The notes: a model not told the origin generated them from the letters alone. A stretch of 64,000 nucleotides of DNA from Metaphire vulgaris (GCA_018105865.1 CM030834.1:19295219-19359218), one strand, 5' to 3'. Shown: positions 12,590 to 24,195, counted from the first letter of the stretch. Translations and numbers: made by a program.

Positions 12590-14229
12590 TAGTCCCTACC
12601 CTTTGGTCCCGGTTCAATGAGAAACATATGAAATCTGCAAGTGCACATTCATACCAATGCTTCAGATACTAGTTCCTTCATAAACAGCAATCGGGCAACA
12701 TAATGAGGCCTGCAACTTGGAGGAGTAGCCATTTGCCAAGTTGCAATAATTTTTTCACTTCATTCTCTATGGCCCTGATACCCTCTCGGGCCTTCTATCA
12801 AACCTTCAGGAAGTAACTCCAAGATAAGATGTCAGTATTGTTATCTTCATACCATATTCAATTAATTTGTGGCATGCAATAGTTACAAGAAGCTGCACAT
12901 TTGACTACATATGGCCAAATCTGTTTTTTGCCTTTTCACACTGTAGGTACAGTAATAACAACATGTTAAAACATAATCAAGATTTGTACAAGAATAAAAA
13001 AAGATACCACAAAAATGAATGTTAACAATGACAGAATTTTGTTAAAACAGCTAATAAATGCAAATCAAGAGATGACAATTCCATAACTACAAAATTTATG
13101 CAGATGAAGCTAGTGAAATTTCTGATCTATCAAATCATACTATAACTAGTGACAATTGACAATTCTACTGTGAGAACAAAGAAGCAGGGCACATTAATGA
13201 TCAGATTAATCTAGGACAAATAAACATCATAGCAATCACTATAAAAAATCTTGCCATTTATAAGATCAAATGTTTGAGATTAAACCTTCTCTTATAGGCC
13301 AAGCATCACCTCAGCTGTGAAGGATAATTTTAACTGGGGGCGGGGGAGCGGTGAAATCGAGCGGTGAAATCGTGTTTAAATCATAAGATCGAACACTGTG
13401 CAGAAAACCAAAGACAAAAAGAAAAAAGAAGAAAAAACTTTTTTCATCAATTCTGTTTATTAATTTGTTTTAAAACTAGTTAATTCAGTAATCTTCTTCT
13501 GTGACGACACTTCTGCTCCTAAAGTCAAATAAATACTGCATTTCACACGTCGTCAAAGACGATCAGTAACAACAATGTATTGAAACTGAACACAAGCATT
13601 GAGACACAAGATGAAATCAGCGACGTTGCTGACAAACCGAAACTTATGTCAATCTTTCTTTTTATTTTAAACGGTTGCTATGAAAGGAAACAATAAACTT
13701 GACATTGTCCACCTGACTAGAGGGAACCATATCCAATCTACCTTCAAGTTGGTTTCGATTAAATTTTAATCAGACACTGAGCCACCAAAATATTGCCTAA
13801 TGAATGCGCCACCATTTCAACTCAGACAAGTTGTTATATCAAGAATTTAAAACAATATCTCTCTGCTTGTCTACAAAGACATTCTGAAAATTTCTAATTG
13901 CACAATATTTTCGTGGAATTTGGAAACAACATTTTAACGGCAGATACCTCTGAAAGGCCTGTCTGCAACAAAGCTATGAAAGACTTGTCAAATAAGTTTA
14001 GTGACCGCAATAAGAAATGCTCAGAATGTTAGTAAATACAATTTTTTTTTAGACGACAGTGTTTCTTCACATTGAATATAAAGTCTCTAGACACGACGCG
14101 CCATATACTGACATGTATGGCAACTGCTAATACACTCCATCACAGCTAAATACAAACACTAAAATTTTCTAACAACTCGGGAGCTCAGGACCCGCGACAC
14201 AAAGCAAACTGGTCTGTTCGTGTTTCCGC
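12590..14229 (-). other. AT-rich stretch downstream of the Srrm2/3/4 stop; probable 3' UTR and flank
   Basis: No element or other gene is visible here. The first several hundred bases below 14230 probably form the 3' UTR of the minus-strand Srrm2/3/4 gene. Minus-strand AATAAA hexamers occur, for example at 13456-13461. Confidence 0.45.
13456..13461 (-). terminator. Candidate polyadenylation signal for Srrm2/3/4
   Basis: The plus-strand TTTATT reads AATAAA on the minus strand, about 770 nt beyond the stop codon at 14230. Other hexamers are nearby, so this is only one candidate. Confidence 0.3.
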
Positions 14230-14413
14230 TCAAATCTTTACATTGGAAGCCGAATGGCCCTGACGGGAGATCCTAAGTCTGTGAAGAGTCGCCGGACTGG
14301 GACTGCCTCCGAACGAAGACCGGGAATTACTTCGGGAATGGCGAGAATAGGATGACCAACTGTCCGAACGGTTGGGACTTGGCCGATAATAGGGAACCGG
14401 ACGCTTCCGAGCA
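14230..14413 (-). CDS. Srrm2/3/4: Srrm2/3/4 exon h: terminal eMIC-like exon with stop
   Basis: Acceptor TTTTCTTTGCCAG, then ARKRPVPYYRPSPNRSDSWS, SYSRHSRSNSRSSFGGSPSP and a short tail ending VKI before TGA (14230-14232). The ARKRPxPYYRPSP block is the most conserved part of the SRRM3/4 eMIC as I recall it. The reading frame is not the longest open frame here, which is why a simple ORF scan misses it. Confidence 0.85.
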
Positions 14414-17400
14414 CTGGCAAAGAAAACATTTCAAAGTTGGAACAATCCGTCGAGGAGAAGCCGTCAAGGCAAAGCGATACAACCGCAGTTTATACCAGTG
14501 TCCCTTCTCGATTGTCGCACCTGCCTATTACTGGTACTACCAAATGAACAAATTTCTGCTAATTTTAGGGTAGGTGCAATGCAGAGACCAGTCACTGCGT
14601 CAACAATATGCAAATTTATTCTCTAAATAACAGCATCATCGTATATTAATATTCGATTAGCAGCTAAACACCAAACCAATCCACTAAAAAAACAGACATT
14701 CGAGGCAAGAACAAAGCATTCACTCAGCTCAACTCATAAGTACAGTCAGGATTTTTTTGGTGTGTACCTTGCAGAATAATCCTCAGATCTTAGCAATAAT
14801 CTGTTTACTCTTGCCCTGTTACTATTACATTTTCTCCAAAGAGCACAAAGGTTGTCAAATGCAGCCTGGGCCTAGAAATGTATGTCTGCACCATATAATG
14901 GGTGTACAGTAAAGATCTTATATATGATCTTTCAACAGTTACACAGAAATTAGCTAGAATTATAAGTGCTAGGGTTCAACACTTCACCAGTGAACAAGTT
15001 GCTAGTGCTGTAATAATCTGCACTTCCCCACGAACTCTCAAAGTCTGCTAACAAAACATAATTAACAGCATTATCCGATCAAATTAAAGCATTACAAGTA
15101 AGCAACAAAAGTACTTTCACCTCCACAACAGCTTCCAATCCCTACATGAATACGCAGATCTGTACAATATTCATAGTGACGTTTCACCACCTTAAGAGAA
15201 AAAAGCAAATAAAAGACAAGACGAAACTCACAATAACTGAAAGGAACTTTTTAAAATACAGCAACAACTGATTCGAAAACCAAACAAAGAAAATGCCAAA
15301 CTAAGCAGAGACGCCAAAAAGAAAAAGAAAAAACCCAAAGTCTCTTAACTGAAAAAACAAATAATCAAATGCTGACAAAATAATGCTACCATATATGAGA
15401 AAGTGTTGAAATTAATCAGTAACATATAAAATAGAACAAAGAGATCAATATTGACAGCCATCAGTCTTTAAAATATATCAAGCCTGACATATAAAAATAA
15501 ATAAATAAATAAAAAATACACAAGGAACTTAAACAATCATCATAAAGAAAATCCAATGTCTGTCTTGCCTCTGACATACACCAAAGCATATACTTTATAC
15601 AACTACACTGCTATACACCACAACCATGTCAGTTATATCCGACTTCTGCCTGTATACCTTGTAATTCTCCTCCTGTCCAAGTGACTGGGAGATCCTCTTC
15701 GTCTGCGGATCGAAGGGCTGCGTGATCGGGACAAGCTTCGTGACGGAGATCGGGCACCACTGTGACTTCTGTGATATGAACTGTGCCTGCAAAGTGCAAA
15801 GAGGATGTTTATGCTGTAAATAGAAATGGTGCATTTTCATGTAGCCATTCAAACCAAAAAGTTTTATGGGTACATATCCTATAACTATCGGGTAAATAAA
15901 AATAAATAAATAAATAAATATATATATATATATATATAAGAAATCATTTAGAAGATAACTGAAGCAATATATTTATTTTCACAGAAGCCATCTATGAGAA
16001 AGAAACGTCAGAATGCAGTGCTGCATTGAAACAAAAGCCACAAAAAGAATCTTGATAAGATTTTCTGATCTTACTGTACTTCAAAGCTGGAATCAACTAA
16101 ATATATGACTGATTTTCTGGGTACCAAGAGCCAGTGGCGTCTCCACCGGGGGGGCCAGGGGGGGCCCGTGCCCCCCTATTGAGAGCCTGGCCCCCCAGTG
16201 GTCCCCCCAGTTGGGACCTTATACTTAATGCTACATACATTAAACAACAAATGGTTGGCCCCCCATGATTAGAAGTTGCCCCCAACGGCCCCCCACTTGC
16301 CAAATCCTAGAGCCGCCACTGCCAAGAGCAGATAGGAACTTGTCTATAACATGCTCTTCAGCAAGATTTCACTCTCAGGTAGCCACTGGGTGATAAAAGT
16401 TTAGCTAAACACAAATTGTGGAAAATGTGAAATTTCCCATTTTTCCAAAATGTTCTCCGGCCCAGCCGTAAAAAATCGGGCGGGAGCTGATACTGTTAAA
16501 CCAAGCAAGATCATTCACTCATATTCATGGATTAATCGTGCAATATTATAAACAGGCAAACACCCACTATCTTGAAAACAATTTCCACAGAGATCACACA
16601 AGTAACCGTTTCCAATTTTCAACCACAGAAACATTCCCGTTAAACACTACACATGACTCGACCTTGATATTTACAGTCAACTCCGTATAAAACATTGCTA
16701 ACCTATCATTTGATCTGTTTCTTAATCTTTCGTGGGGCGAAATGCTCATCGAGTAGCTTCTGCTCTTTCTACGCTCGGTGGAAACGGAGCGCGAGTGCCG
16801 ACGTTGCTGCTGCTGCTGCTGTTCCGGTGCCTCGTGACTGGCTCCAGTTACGGTTCTTTTGCGTGCCGACGGGTCTTTAATAGCGCCATCTACTGCAATG
16901 GAGGACGAATGCGATCGCACAGACGAGGCTTTTACTTCTTTGGAAAATTTCTGCAGCTGTTCAGACCTTTGTTTAAAATTCAACATCAATTTATATTAAG
17001 CAGCAGTGATCAGAATAAAAACTTCACTCCTGGCAAAATGTAATAATCATTAAAAACGCATTCCAAAAACTACAAAACGAAAAATCGTAACCCAATTTTT
17101 GAAACTCCACCTATTAAATAATTAAGTGTAATTAAATATGGTTAGTTAATTAAGCGCAAATCACTATTACGGCCGACGAAAAATACTAGGAAAACACACT
17201 TTCGATGACTAGAGCCAGACGAAGCACCATTTGCACCAAGAACAGTTGGAGAAGAATGCTTTGATGAAATTTCACTGTCTGTCCTGAAATCAGTAAGAAA
17301 CATTATCAGAGTTTTCAATATCATCGCCACAACAAATTACCCATGCTGTAGTTACGGCCAAAGTCAAAGGCACTTAAACTGCATTGGATGTGCAAGGGGC

Positions 17401-17816
17401 AGAATAAGAGAGCATTAAAGTTCTGTATAAACTGGACAACTGTCGCATAGGCAAGACACAATGGCCTGCAAAGCCCAACCCATATAGAAATCCAAGGCTA
17501 TTAGTGCAAGCATAAAAGTAAGAGCATACGAATGCCCGGCACTCAGAGTGCTGATGTATAACTCGGACACCTGGACTGTGATGGCAGAAATACAACAGAA
17601 GCTGTGATCGTTCAAAATGAGCTGTCTTCGAAAAATTGCAGGTGTGACCAAAAGAGTTTGGAAAAGAAATGATGACACAAAAGATGAACTTGGTATCGAG
17701 GAAGATATCGTTGATAAAATCCAGATGAAACGGCTAAGATACTTGGGACATGTCTGTCAGACGGAACAACGAAGATTGCCATGTGTCCCTACACAGCAGA
17801 ATACAGAGACACAGAG

Positions 17817-17867
<51 letters not shown>

Positions 17868-17868
17868 C

Positions 17869-17945
<77 letters not shown>

Positions 17946-18587
17946 AGGATGGATGGACAAGAAGGATGGAATAAGAAGCAGCAGAACACACTAGCGTTGG
18001 GTCTTTTGTACTCAATCTTAGATATTCTGAACATGATTTTGTTTCACAGAAACCTATCCTGTCGACATTTTAAAACACTTTCATAAAAACAAAGTCTATA
18101 CAAATGCTTTAAGCGTACCTTTTTCTCTTAGAAATGCTACTTGGTTCGGAAGATTTCTGGTTGCTAGTACTGTCAATAACTCTCAGTTTCTCTCTAATAT
18201 AAATTGAAATCAATTATGAAGCATTTATAGTTTAAACCTCAACTTGTTAAAAAGATCAGAAATCATAAGATAGACACACATAGCATACAACTTCAGCTTA
18301 TTGAAAAACAATTAAATGCCTTATGCAGAACCCACATGACATGCATGCACAGATAATCACCTGTAACAAGGTATGCAAACAAAAGAATATAAGACAACAT
18401 TCTAGGATAATAATTCTGCTAGAACAATACAAAACCCATGCTGTCTTATGTTACAGCATTAAGTTCTACAATAAATGATGTAACCAAGATAATAGAAAAG
18501 TACCCTTTGACATTTTTGTTCTTTGTTGACTTGCTTTTCTTTGCAGTATCAACTTTCCTACAAGAAATAAAAGAAATAAATATATAG

Positions 18588-18642
<55 letters not shown>

Positions 18643-21600
18643 CACACATATATATAGATATACACTGTGACCCAATAAAAAATATGCCACTGTATATTTG
18701 CCCATAACCGATTTTCAAAATGTTTTCATTATTTGACTTAGAAATAAATGGGAACAATGTCATCTATATCTTATTTACGATGTCCTTAACAAGTAGCACT
18801 TTTAGTTCCCCCTTACCTAGTAAAACTAAAATAAGCAGCATGTTTTCTTATTGGGTCACAGTGTATATAATTTTATATATATATATACACACAAACACAC
18901 ATACTTACATACACACATATATAAATACACACATGAATGTATGTATTTTACACCATGGTCTGTACATCTATAATAAAACATATTTAAGAGATGATTTGCA
19001 CAACTGATTGATAGAGCACATTAACTAAAATTAACAATTAACCAGAGATACAAACTCATCAAAGCTCATTTGCTGCAGCAGATTCAAAATGATTTCAATG
19101 CATCAATAAACAAATATATAGAAAGGAAAATGCTGACTTTAAAAATTAAATCCATAACTGCAGAAATAAGGTGCAATAAAATCAAAATTATTATTCAAAG
19201 TAGTGCTACTATTTAGCGAAATGTCAAGTTGAACACACAAGTCTGGTAAGTGGTACATTGGCGCCGCAATAATTACTCCGGGAAAGCCGACGGGTTGCCG
19301 GGAGCACGCATCACTTGTAGTCAACGCCTGCACAACAAGTGACGGGTCGCCGAGAAACGACGGGTCGCTGGGACGCTGACGGGGCGCCGACGGCTCGCCG
19401 GGAGCGCAGACGGGTTAGCGCCGACGGGGCGCCGGCATCAAGACATATCCATCGCCCAGAGCGCCGAGAATTTGCCGGGAGTGCCGACGGGTTTTGAGAG
19501 CGCCTACGGGTTGCCGGGAGCGCCGATTTTAGCCGAGAGCGCCGACGGGTTGCCGGGAGCGCCGACCCATAACTCAGACAGAAAGTGCTTTCTTATACCT
19601 ATAACCAGGGTGCGAAACCTTTAACGACTGACCAAAGACATATTCATAGCAGTGGGGTGAATATGTTGAGACCTGGAGCAGTGGGGATATGTAGTGTGTT
19701 GTTGGGAAATGTATCAGTGGGGGAGGAAGTAGTGGTGGGTGATGTAGCAGTAGGGGGGATGCAGTTGGGCAGTGGGGGAATTCCCCCTTCACCCCTACAA
19801 ATTGCACCCTGCCTATAACAATGCCACTGAGAGGAAATCAGTTAACTCTTGAATTGCTTTTTATATCAAAACTAACAGTCCCAACACACAACCCATTCCA
19901 AATGGTCGATAGCCCATACTCTCAACCAACCTATTCCACTCAACCTTTGCTATTCTCATTTGAGTTGGTTCTCCCACAGCCAACCTCAGCCTTCAAAACC
20001 TGACCTCAGCATGCATGCATACTGTAACAGGACGTTATTTATGATGTTAAGTTTGCTCAAGCATTAACTACACATCACAATTGAGGAAATGCAACATGAT
20101 GTCTGCTACCATGTCAAATAGTTTTTTGATCTTGCAAATTCTAAGAAACTGCATAATAACAATAAGATGATACATGTAATCATAACAATAAATGATTATT
20201 TAACAACAGGAATATTTTTTTAGCCTAAATTCAAACTGTGAAACTCAATCTTTCTGTTAAATTTTAAATTTCTTATATTTCCCTTTCAAATTTTTCTTCA
20301 TTTCTATACAATATCGAAATCCTCAAATACCTTATAGTTATTGTAATGAACTTGATATCCCACAATTGAATTGAAAATAGGATATTTTCCTTAGAAATTT
20401 ACTGCTTTATAGTAGCATGCCAAAAGTAACTGCACTACAAAACAATGTTTTTTCAGAATAAAAATACAATCAAACAACCAACCACCTCTTGCATATTAAG
20501 GTAGTCAGATAAAACAAATTTCAAAGAAAAGCACAAAGCAATTTAAAACCAAGCAAAACAAAGGAATATATGGGATATATGTATAAATCTGTAATAAAAA
20601 CACCATGTATAGTATGCTATTAACCTAGGGGCTTATAATATGCAGTGTTTATTTTGAAAAACCAATATCTTACAATGTGTGCAGTAAATGCAAAAAATAC
20701 AGAAATGACCTGTATATTTTCACATATTCATTACACCGTTTAACTGCACAGTTATTCAAGAGTATATAATATCATGATGTATGCAATAGAAACATTCATT
20801 GACTTGTGATACCAGAGCAAAAGATACTGTGGAAATCTTACCTTCAGCTGTTAAAACCTACGGACACACGCGATGTCTTACATTGGGAAGCAGTAATAAA
20901 ATTAAGCGGCATTATTAACATAATAATAAGCTGCTGTCAGTATTAGGCACATCAACATTTTTAAAAACTGCAAATTAGCCATCAGAATCCTACTCAACTT
21001 AGACAGATTATATACTTTATATATTATATTCTTTATCAAAAATTAATTGTCAAATTTTTCTACAACTACACCAGACCCTCATTGATAGGCAACTGCTGAA
21101 GCTTACAAATAGCTACGACAAAACTATAAAGAACTCAAATACATTGGCTATTATGCATGTAAGCAGGCAACGCAAGAGATATAAGATGAACAGTTAACAG
21201 ATAACATAATGATGATATTTGGCATTGTTAGGTTTAACTAGGAGTCAGTTAAACTGACATAAAACCTGTGCTCAAGCTGAAATTGGACAACTAAACATAT
21301 TATTAGCCAGTGACATCACCGCTAGGTATTAAGTTGATAAGGCACGACCAACTGTGGACTTCAGATATAAAGGTAGTCCTTGTATACTCCCTGGCACCCA
21401 TTGCAATGGAATTATACCAACCACAGATCTGACGTTTTACACCTGATTAAATGACGCAGTTTTTTCATCTTACAATCCAGTGCAAACAATGAATAATAAG
21501 CACAATCAGGAGAATAAAGCTGAACAAACAGCAAATGTAAGTTGAAAGTCAACATTAATTTTTAAAACAGTGCTTGAAAACTAGGAATTAGACATGAGTA

Positions 21601-22686
21601 TCGGAAAATTCTTAACTGTTTCCTTCTAAACCCATAACTTCAAAACAACAGGATAAAGGGAATTCAGATCAACCACAAAAATTTGAAGATCTTCCTCTAA
21701 ATTTTGACATGTTATATACTTTTACAAACATTTTCAAACCAAAGACTGCTCAAAATTTGGTAATTATGAATTTATACTGCTCATAACTACCATCAAGTCC
21801 AAATCAAATAGGTTAATGTCTAAAAGCATTGGAAGAGCATCACAATGCATCATTTTAACTCACAGAACTACTCTTTGACAAACAGAATACAAACTAGGCA
21901 AATGAAACAATATTAATCAAATATGGCTACCTTGAAAATCATATTCTGAAGACAAATAAAGTGACAGTGCTCAGAAGCAAATGACCTGAACGTATGAACA
22001 TGTTAGTTATTATGTCTAATTAAATAAATAAACAACAAAATTCATGCCTACTTCTGGGGAGAGTCCACTAAGTTCTCATGGGCAGGAATTTCCTCTTTCT
22101 CAAACAGCATTTGACGAAAGACAAGAACATGATTTTCAATCTCATCTTGCTGTAGACCTCTAAACAACAGGACACTGCATCTATTTAATAATTTTGCAAA
22201 TAGACATTCAAAATTATTACTTTAAATGTCACATCTTCAGTGCACCAATGGCTATATGATAAAAAATTTATCTTCAAATATATGAAGTCCAACTGACTGT
22301 CTCTCATAGGCCTAAATTTCAATTAGGCCTCTAGGCATGAGCCCCCCACTTTTTGAGAAGCTACCACAGGAGGGGTACATATCGGGGTTGGGATCCCCAC
22401 TTTTTCATCTAAGTTTATTCCAATGCTGTCCATTACATATTTTGAACCACGAACAATATATAATAATTACAAGAAATAATATTTAAATTTAACAGAGTAA
22501 GGTTTTGTAACATTTAACAAATGTGACTCATATTATACACAACATTCAAATTAATAACAGCATTTATATTTACCTTTGCAGCATAAGTTTCTCTTTCATT
22601 TCCAAGCATTTCTTAATGATTCTTTTTCTGACACTTTTAATTCGATTAGACTCCAATTCACGGTGTTTATTTCTTTTTTTCATCGT
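14230..22686 (-). CDS. Srrm2/3/4: Srrm2/3/4-family splicing factor with cwf21 domain and eMIC-like C-terminus (N-terminal exon not found)
   Basis: Eight minus-strand exons join with matching phases and GT-AG borders: 22574-22686, 22052-22159, 18504-18557, 18119-18193, 17200-17283, 16703-16966, 15658-15786 and 14230-14413. Together they make 1011 nt, 336 residues plus TGA. Residues about 6-58 are the C-terminal half of a cwf21 domain (KKCLEMKEKLML, then DEIENHVLVFRQMLFEKEE). Lys/Ser-rich linker, RS dipeptides and a Gln run follow. The end reads SPSHLDRRRITSARKRPVPY and YRPSPNRS, then serine/arginine repeats. From memory this matches the eMIC region of SRRM3/SRRM4, nuclear activators of neural microexon splicing; cwf21 proteins bind the spliceosomal Prp8 region. 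The canonical MYNGIGL N-terminus is missing, so the true start lies upstream. The large introns contain MITEs, a LINE piece and a minisatellite. The family call is strong; the eMIC call rests on remembered sequence. Confidence 0.82.
14414..15651 (-). other. Last intron of Srrm2/3/4, AT-rich
   Basis: Between donor ACAAG|GTATAC and acceptor TTTGCCAG. No element, RNA or extra exon is apparent. Confidence 0.6.
15658..15786 (-). CDS. Srrm2/3/4: Srrm2/3/4 exon g: first eMIC-like exon, 129 nt
   Basis: Acceptor TTTGCACTTTGCAG, then HSSYHRSHSGARSPSRSLSR, SRSPSIRRRRGSPSHLDRRR and IT, with donor ACAAG|GTATAC. The SPSHLDRRRIT segment runs directly into SARKRP of the last exon. Its length is a multiple of three, so skipping it would keep frame. 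Confidence 0.85.
16132..16321. mobile_element. hAT-type MITE, CAGTGGCGGCTCC family, inside a Srrm2/3/4 intron
   Basis: It is bounded by perfect 8-bp duplications CCAAGAGC (16124-16131 and 16322-16329). The ends are CAGTGGCGTCTCCACC and TAGAGCCGCCACTG. It lies in the intron between exons f and g, has the same interior as the 12406 copy, and is non-coding. Confidence 0.92.
16703..16966 (-). CDS. Srrm2/3/4: Srrm2/3/4 exon f: RS-rich region, 264 nt
   Basis: It reads SEQLQKFSKEVKASSVRSHS, a basic stretch, a six-Gln run, then RRHSRSVSTERRKSRSYSMS and RLRNRSND, with donor GATAG|GTTAGC. The acceptor (AAACAAAG) has a weak pyrimidine tract and was chosen by phase. If the donor is not used, the frame continues 36 more codons to a stop near 16594, which would give a protein lacking the eMIC-like end. 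Confidence 0.75.
17200..17283 (-). CDS. Srrm2/3/4: Srrm2/3/4 exon e: Ser-rich linker, 84 nt
   Basis: Acceptor TTACTGATTTCAG, then TDSEISSKHSSPTVLGANGA and SSGSSHR, with donor CGAAA|GTGTGT. Phase fixes which of several nearby GT dinucleotides is used, because only this one keeps the next exon open. Confidence 0.72.
17521..17795 (+). pseudogene. LINE ORF2 C-terminal fragment in a Srrm2/3/4 intron
   Basis: The plus-strand translation shows NSDTWTVMAEIQQKL, a stop, then MSCLRKIAGVTKRVWKRNDD and KIQMKRLRYLGHVCQ. The pattern YGSETWT / CLR-x-I-x-GV / RRLRWxGHV is the classic end of LINE reverse transcriptases. It is broken by a stop and antisense to the host gene. Confidence 0.75.
17812..17942. repeat. 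(GA)n microsatellite
   Basis: A long GA array, interrupted near 17862-17876 by ACAGAGACAGAAAGATA, directly downstream of the LINE fragment. Confidence 0.95.
18119..18193 (-). CDS. Srrm2/3/4: Srrm2/3/4 exon d: Ser/Lys linker, 75 nt
   Basis: Acceptor TTTATATTAG, then EKLRVIDSTSNQKSSEPSSI and SKRK, with donor AAAAAG|GTACGC. The exon is phase-consistent with exons c and e and low in complexity, as expected between the cwf21 domain and the RS region. Confidence 0.75.
18504..18557 (-). CDS. Srrm2/3/4: Srrm2/3/4 exon c: Lys-rich linker, 54 nt
   Basis: Acceptor TTATTTCTTGTAG, then KVDTAKKSKSTKNKNVK, with donor AAAGG|GTACTT. It is a short basic linker exon that preserves phase. It follows an intron of about 3.5 kb containing a mariner-type MITE and a GC-rich minisatellite. 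Confidence 0.75.
18588..18641. repeat. (TA)n microsatellite
   Basis: A pure TA array in the intron upstream of Srrm2/3/4 exon c. Confidence 0.95.
18663..18863. mobile_element. Tc1/mariner-type MITE, 201 bp
   Basis: The ends CACTGTGACCCAATAA and TTATTGGGTCACAGTG form 16-bp perfect inverted repeats. TA dinucleotides flank both sides, the mariner target. The interior is AT-rich with no transposase. It lies in the large Srrm2/3/4 intron. Confidence 0.85.
19255..19572. repeat. GC-rich degenerate minisatellite, about 20-bp unit
   Basis: About a dozen variants of a GCCGACGGGTTGCCGGGAGC unit, some joined irregularly, lie in otherwise AT-rich intron DNA. The CpG density is far above the flanks. Units vary in length and order, so this is an old or unstable array. 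No coding meaning is seen. Confidence 0.75.
19573..22051 (-). other. Remainder of the large Srrm2/3/4 intron
   Basis: AT-rich and without a recognisable element. The minus-strand piece AACAG-CTGAAG-GTAAGA near 20840 resembles a tiny exon, but it is not in usable phase (see rejected items). Confidence 0.5.
22052..22159 (-). CDS. Srrm2/3/4: Srrm2/3/4 exon b: end of cwf21 domain
   Basis: Acceptor TTGTTTAG, then (R)GLQQDEIENHVLVFRQMLFE and KEEIPAHENLVDSPQ, with donor CAGAA|GTAGGC. The pattern EI-x-x-x-V-x-x-FR-x-ML-x-EK is the diagnostic end of cwf21 domains. The phase agrees with both neighbouring exons. Confidence 0.85.
22574..22686 (-). CDS. Srrm2/3/4: Srrm2/3/4 exon a: cwf21 domain, middle part
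   Basis: It reads (T)MKKRNKHRELESNRIKSV, then RKRIIKKCLEMKEKLMLQ, and ends with a split Arg codon at donor CAAAG|GTAAAT. The KR-rich helix followed by CLEM is the cwf21 core. The acceptor (TGATAG before ACGATG) is inferred: in-frame TAG lies just upstream, so the exon cannot extend far. The ATG at 22681-22683 could be an internal start, but a cwf21 protein normally begins about 60 residues earlier. Confidence 0.7.
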
Positions 22687-23589
22687 CTATCAGTAGTCTA
22701 GCGACATCAAAATCAAAATCTTTAACAAAGTTTAATATATCATTTAGGAACAGAGAAAAGAGTAGACATGAGCATGACTCCAATGTAAACATGCATCAGT
22801 CAGCGCATCGTAGCACACATGCCCATACATAAACATGCTCACAAAACACAAACTTTTATAGCACCACAATGAAGGATTGGTCCTCCTATACTATGATAAA
22901 ATTAAGAAGTTAATGAGATACTTTGAATGTTTTAAACCACATGTGAAAAAGCGCCACATAGTTGGACAATCGTTACCGTCTAAGATGATGCACAGTAACG
23001 TACGGAAGGTACGGCTAACAGTTGCCTTTACTATTGGGATAACATTCGGATATACCAGCAATAATAACTATGTATCTTTACGCATTATCAATTTCAAAGG
23101 CATTTAACAGCAGTAACATAACATGAGGCAGTTAAAATCTCTAAGCCACCTTTCCATTTAAGTCTCAGAACAACAGAATACGTCGAACTGATAACAGCCG
23201 AGATTGGTTTTGCATTATTATTAGTATTTCAAGTAATAACATAAATCAACTTCATTCGTAAATTGAATAATTTAACTGCAAATGCTAATGAAATCCTACT
23301 GAATCGCGCAAAACTTCATCCTCAAAAATAAAGAAAACTTACAGGCATTTAAACGAATATGGCGAACGGCAATAGAAATGGTGTTGCCACTTGGAAATGT
23401 TATAAATCCCAGATCGGAGTAAATCATCCGATTTAAAAAAGTTAACAGCAGTTTTTGTAAAAACCTAGGTTTTTAGATTTTAAAAAACATTAAAACACCA
23501 AAAACCACAATTTAGGATATTTAGGGTTTTTGTTATACAAATAGAAAAATAAAAAACTCAACCTTAATGTCTTTAAAGCTTTTTACTCT
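22687..23589 (-). other. Upstream part of Srrm2/3/4 locus; N-terminal exon not found
   Basis: AT-rich sequence in which I searched the minus strand for a MYNGIGL-type start and for GSGT-x-GYVQ without success. The first exon is probably farther upstream, beyond the inserted repeats, or absent from this window. Confidence 0.4.
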
Positions 23590-23765
23590 CTGCAGAAGAA
23601 GAGAATGATTAAAACACTGATATGGTGTGGTATTAAAATTAATGGTTCAGAAACCTGGACAATGAGAAAATACGGCATCAGAGAAAACTAGTGGCGTTTG
23701 AAATGTGGATACGGAGACGAATGGAAAGAATCAGTTGGACACAGCATATATCCAATATATCCATA
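23590..23765 (+). pseudogene. LINE ORF2 fragment
   Basis: Frames contain RMIKTLIWCGIKINGSETWT followed, after a frame change, by AFEMWIRRRMERISWTQHI. The GSETWT and FEMW-x-x-RRM-x-x-ISWT signatures belong to the post-RT region of LINEs. It is decayed and short. Confidence 0.7.
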
Positions 23766-24002
23766 AATGACGTCACGTGATTTTGGTAGTTTTTTGACCC
23801 CATCCCCTCGTCACAAGTCGTCACAAAAGTCATAGGCCTACCCCTAGAAAATGACGTCACAACGCGTTAATCCCATCTTTTTAATTTCAAAATTAATGTT
23901 TCAATTCACTTATTTCTTGCATGAAGCGGGTAGGTCTATTGCAATGAATTAATTTGAAAATAATCATAAAAATTCCTGGAACCACTACCACTGTTTATAA
24001 TA

Positions 24003-24004
24003 CA

Positions 24005-24066
<62 letters not shown>

Positions 24067-24163
24067 TATAGACTGTATATATAAAAGTATAACTATAAAA
24101 GTATAACTATAAAAGTATAAAAGTAGGCCTATTATATACTGTATAAACATAATATATACATAT

Positions 24164-24195
<32 letters not shown>

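Noticed and set aside
20830..20870. Six-nucleotide microexon CTGAAG on the minus strand in the Srrm2/3/4 intron
   Set aside because: It has acceptor- and donor-like flanks, but insertion in the required phase creates an immediate TGA. A chance match is more likely, although a poison exon cannot be excluded.
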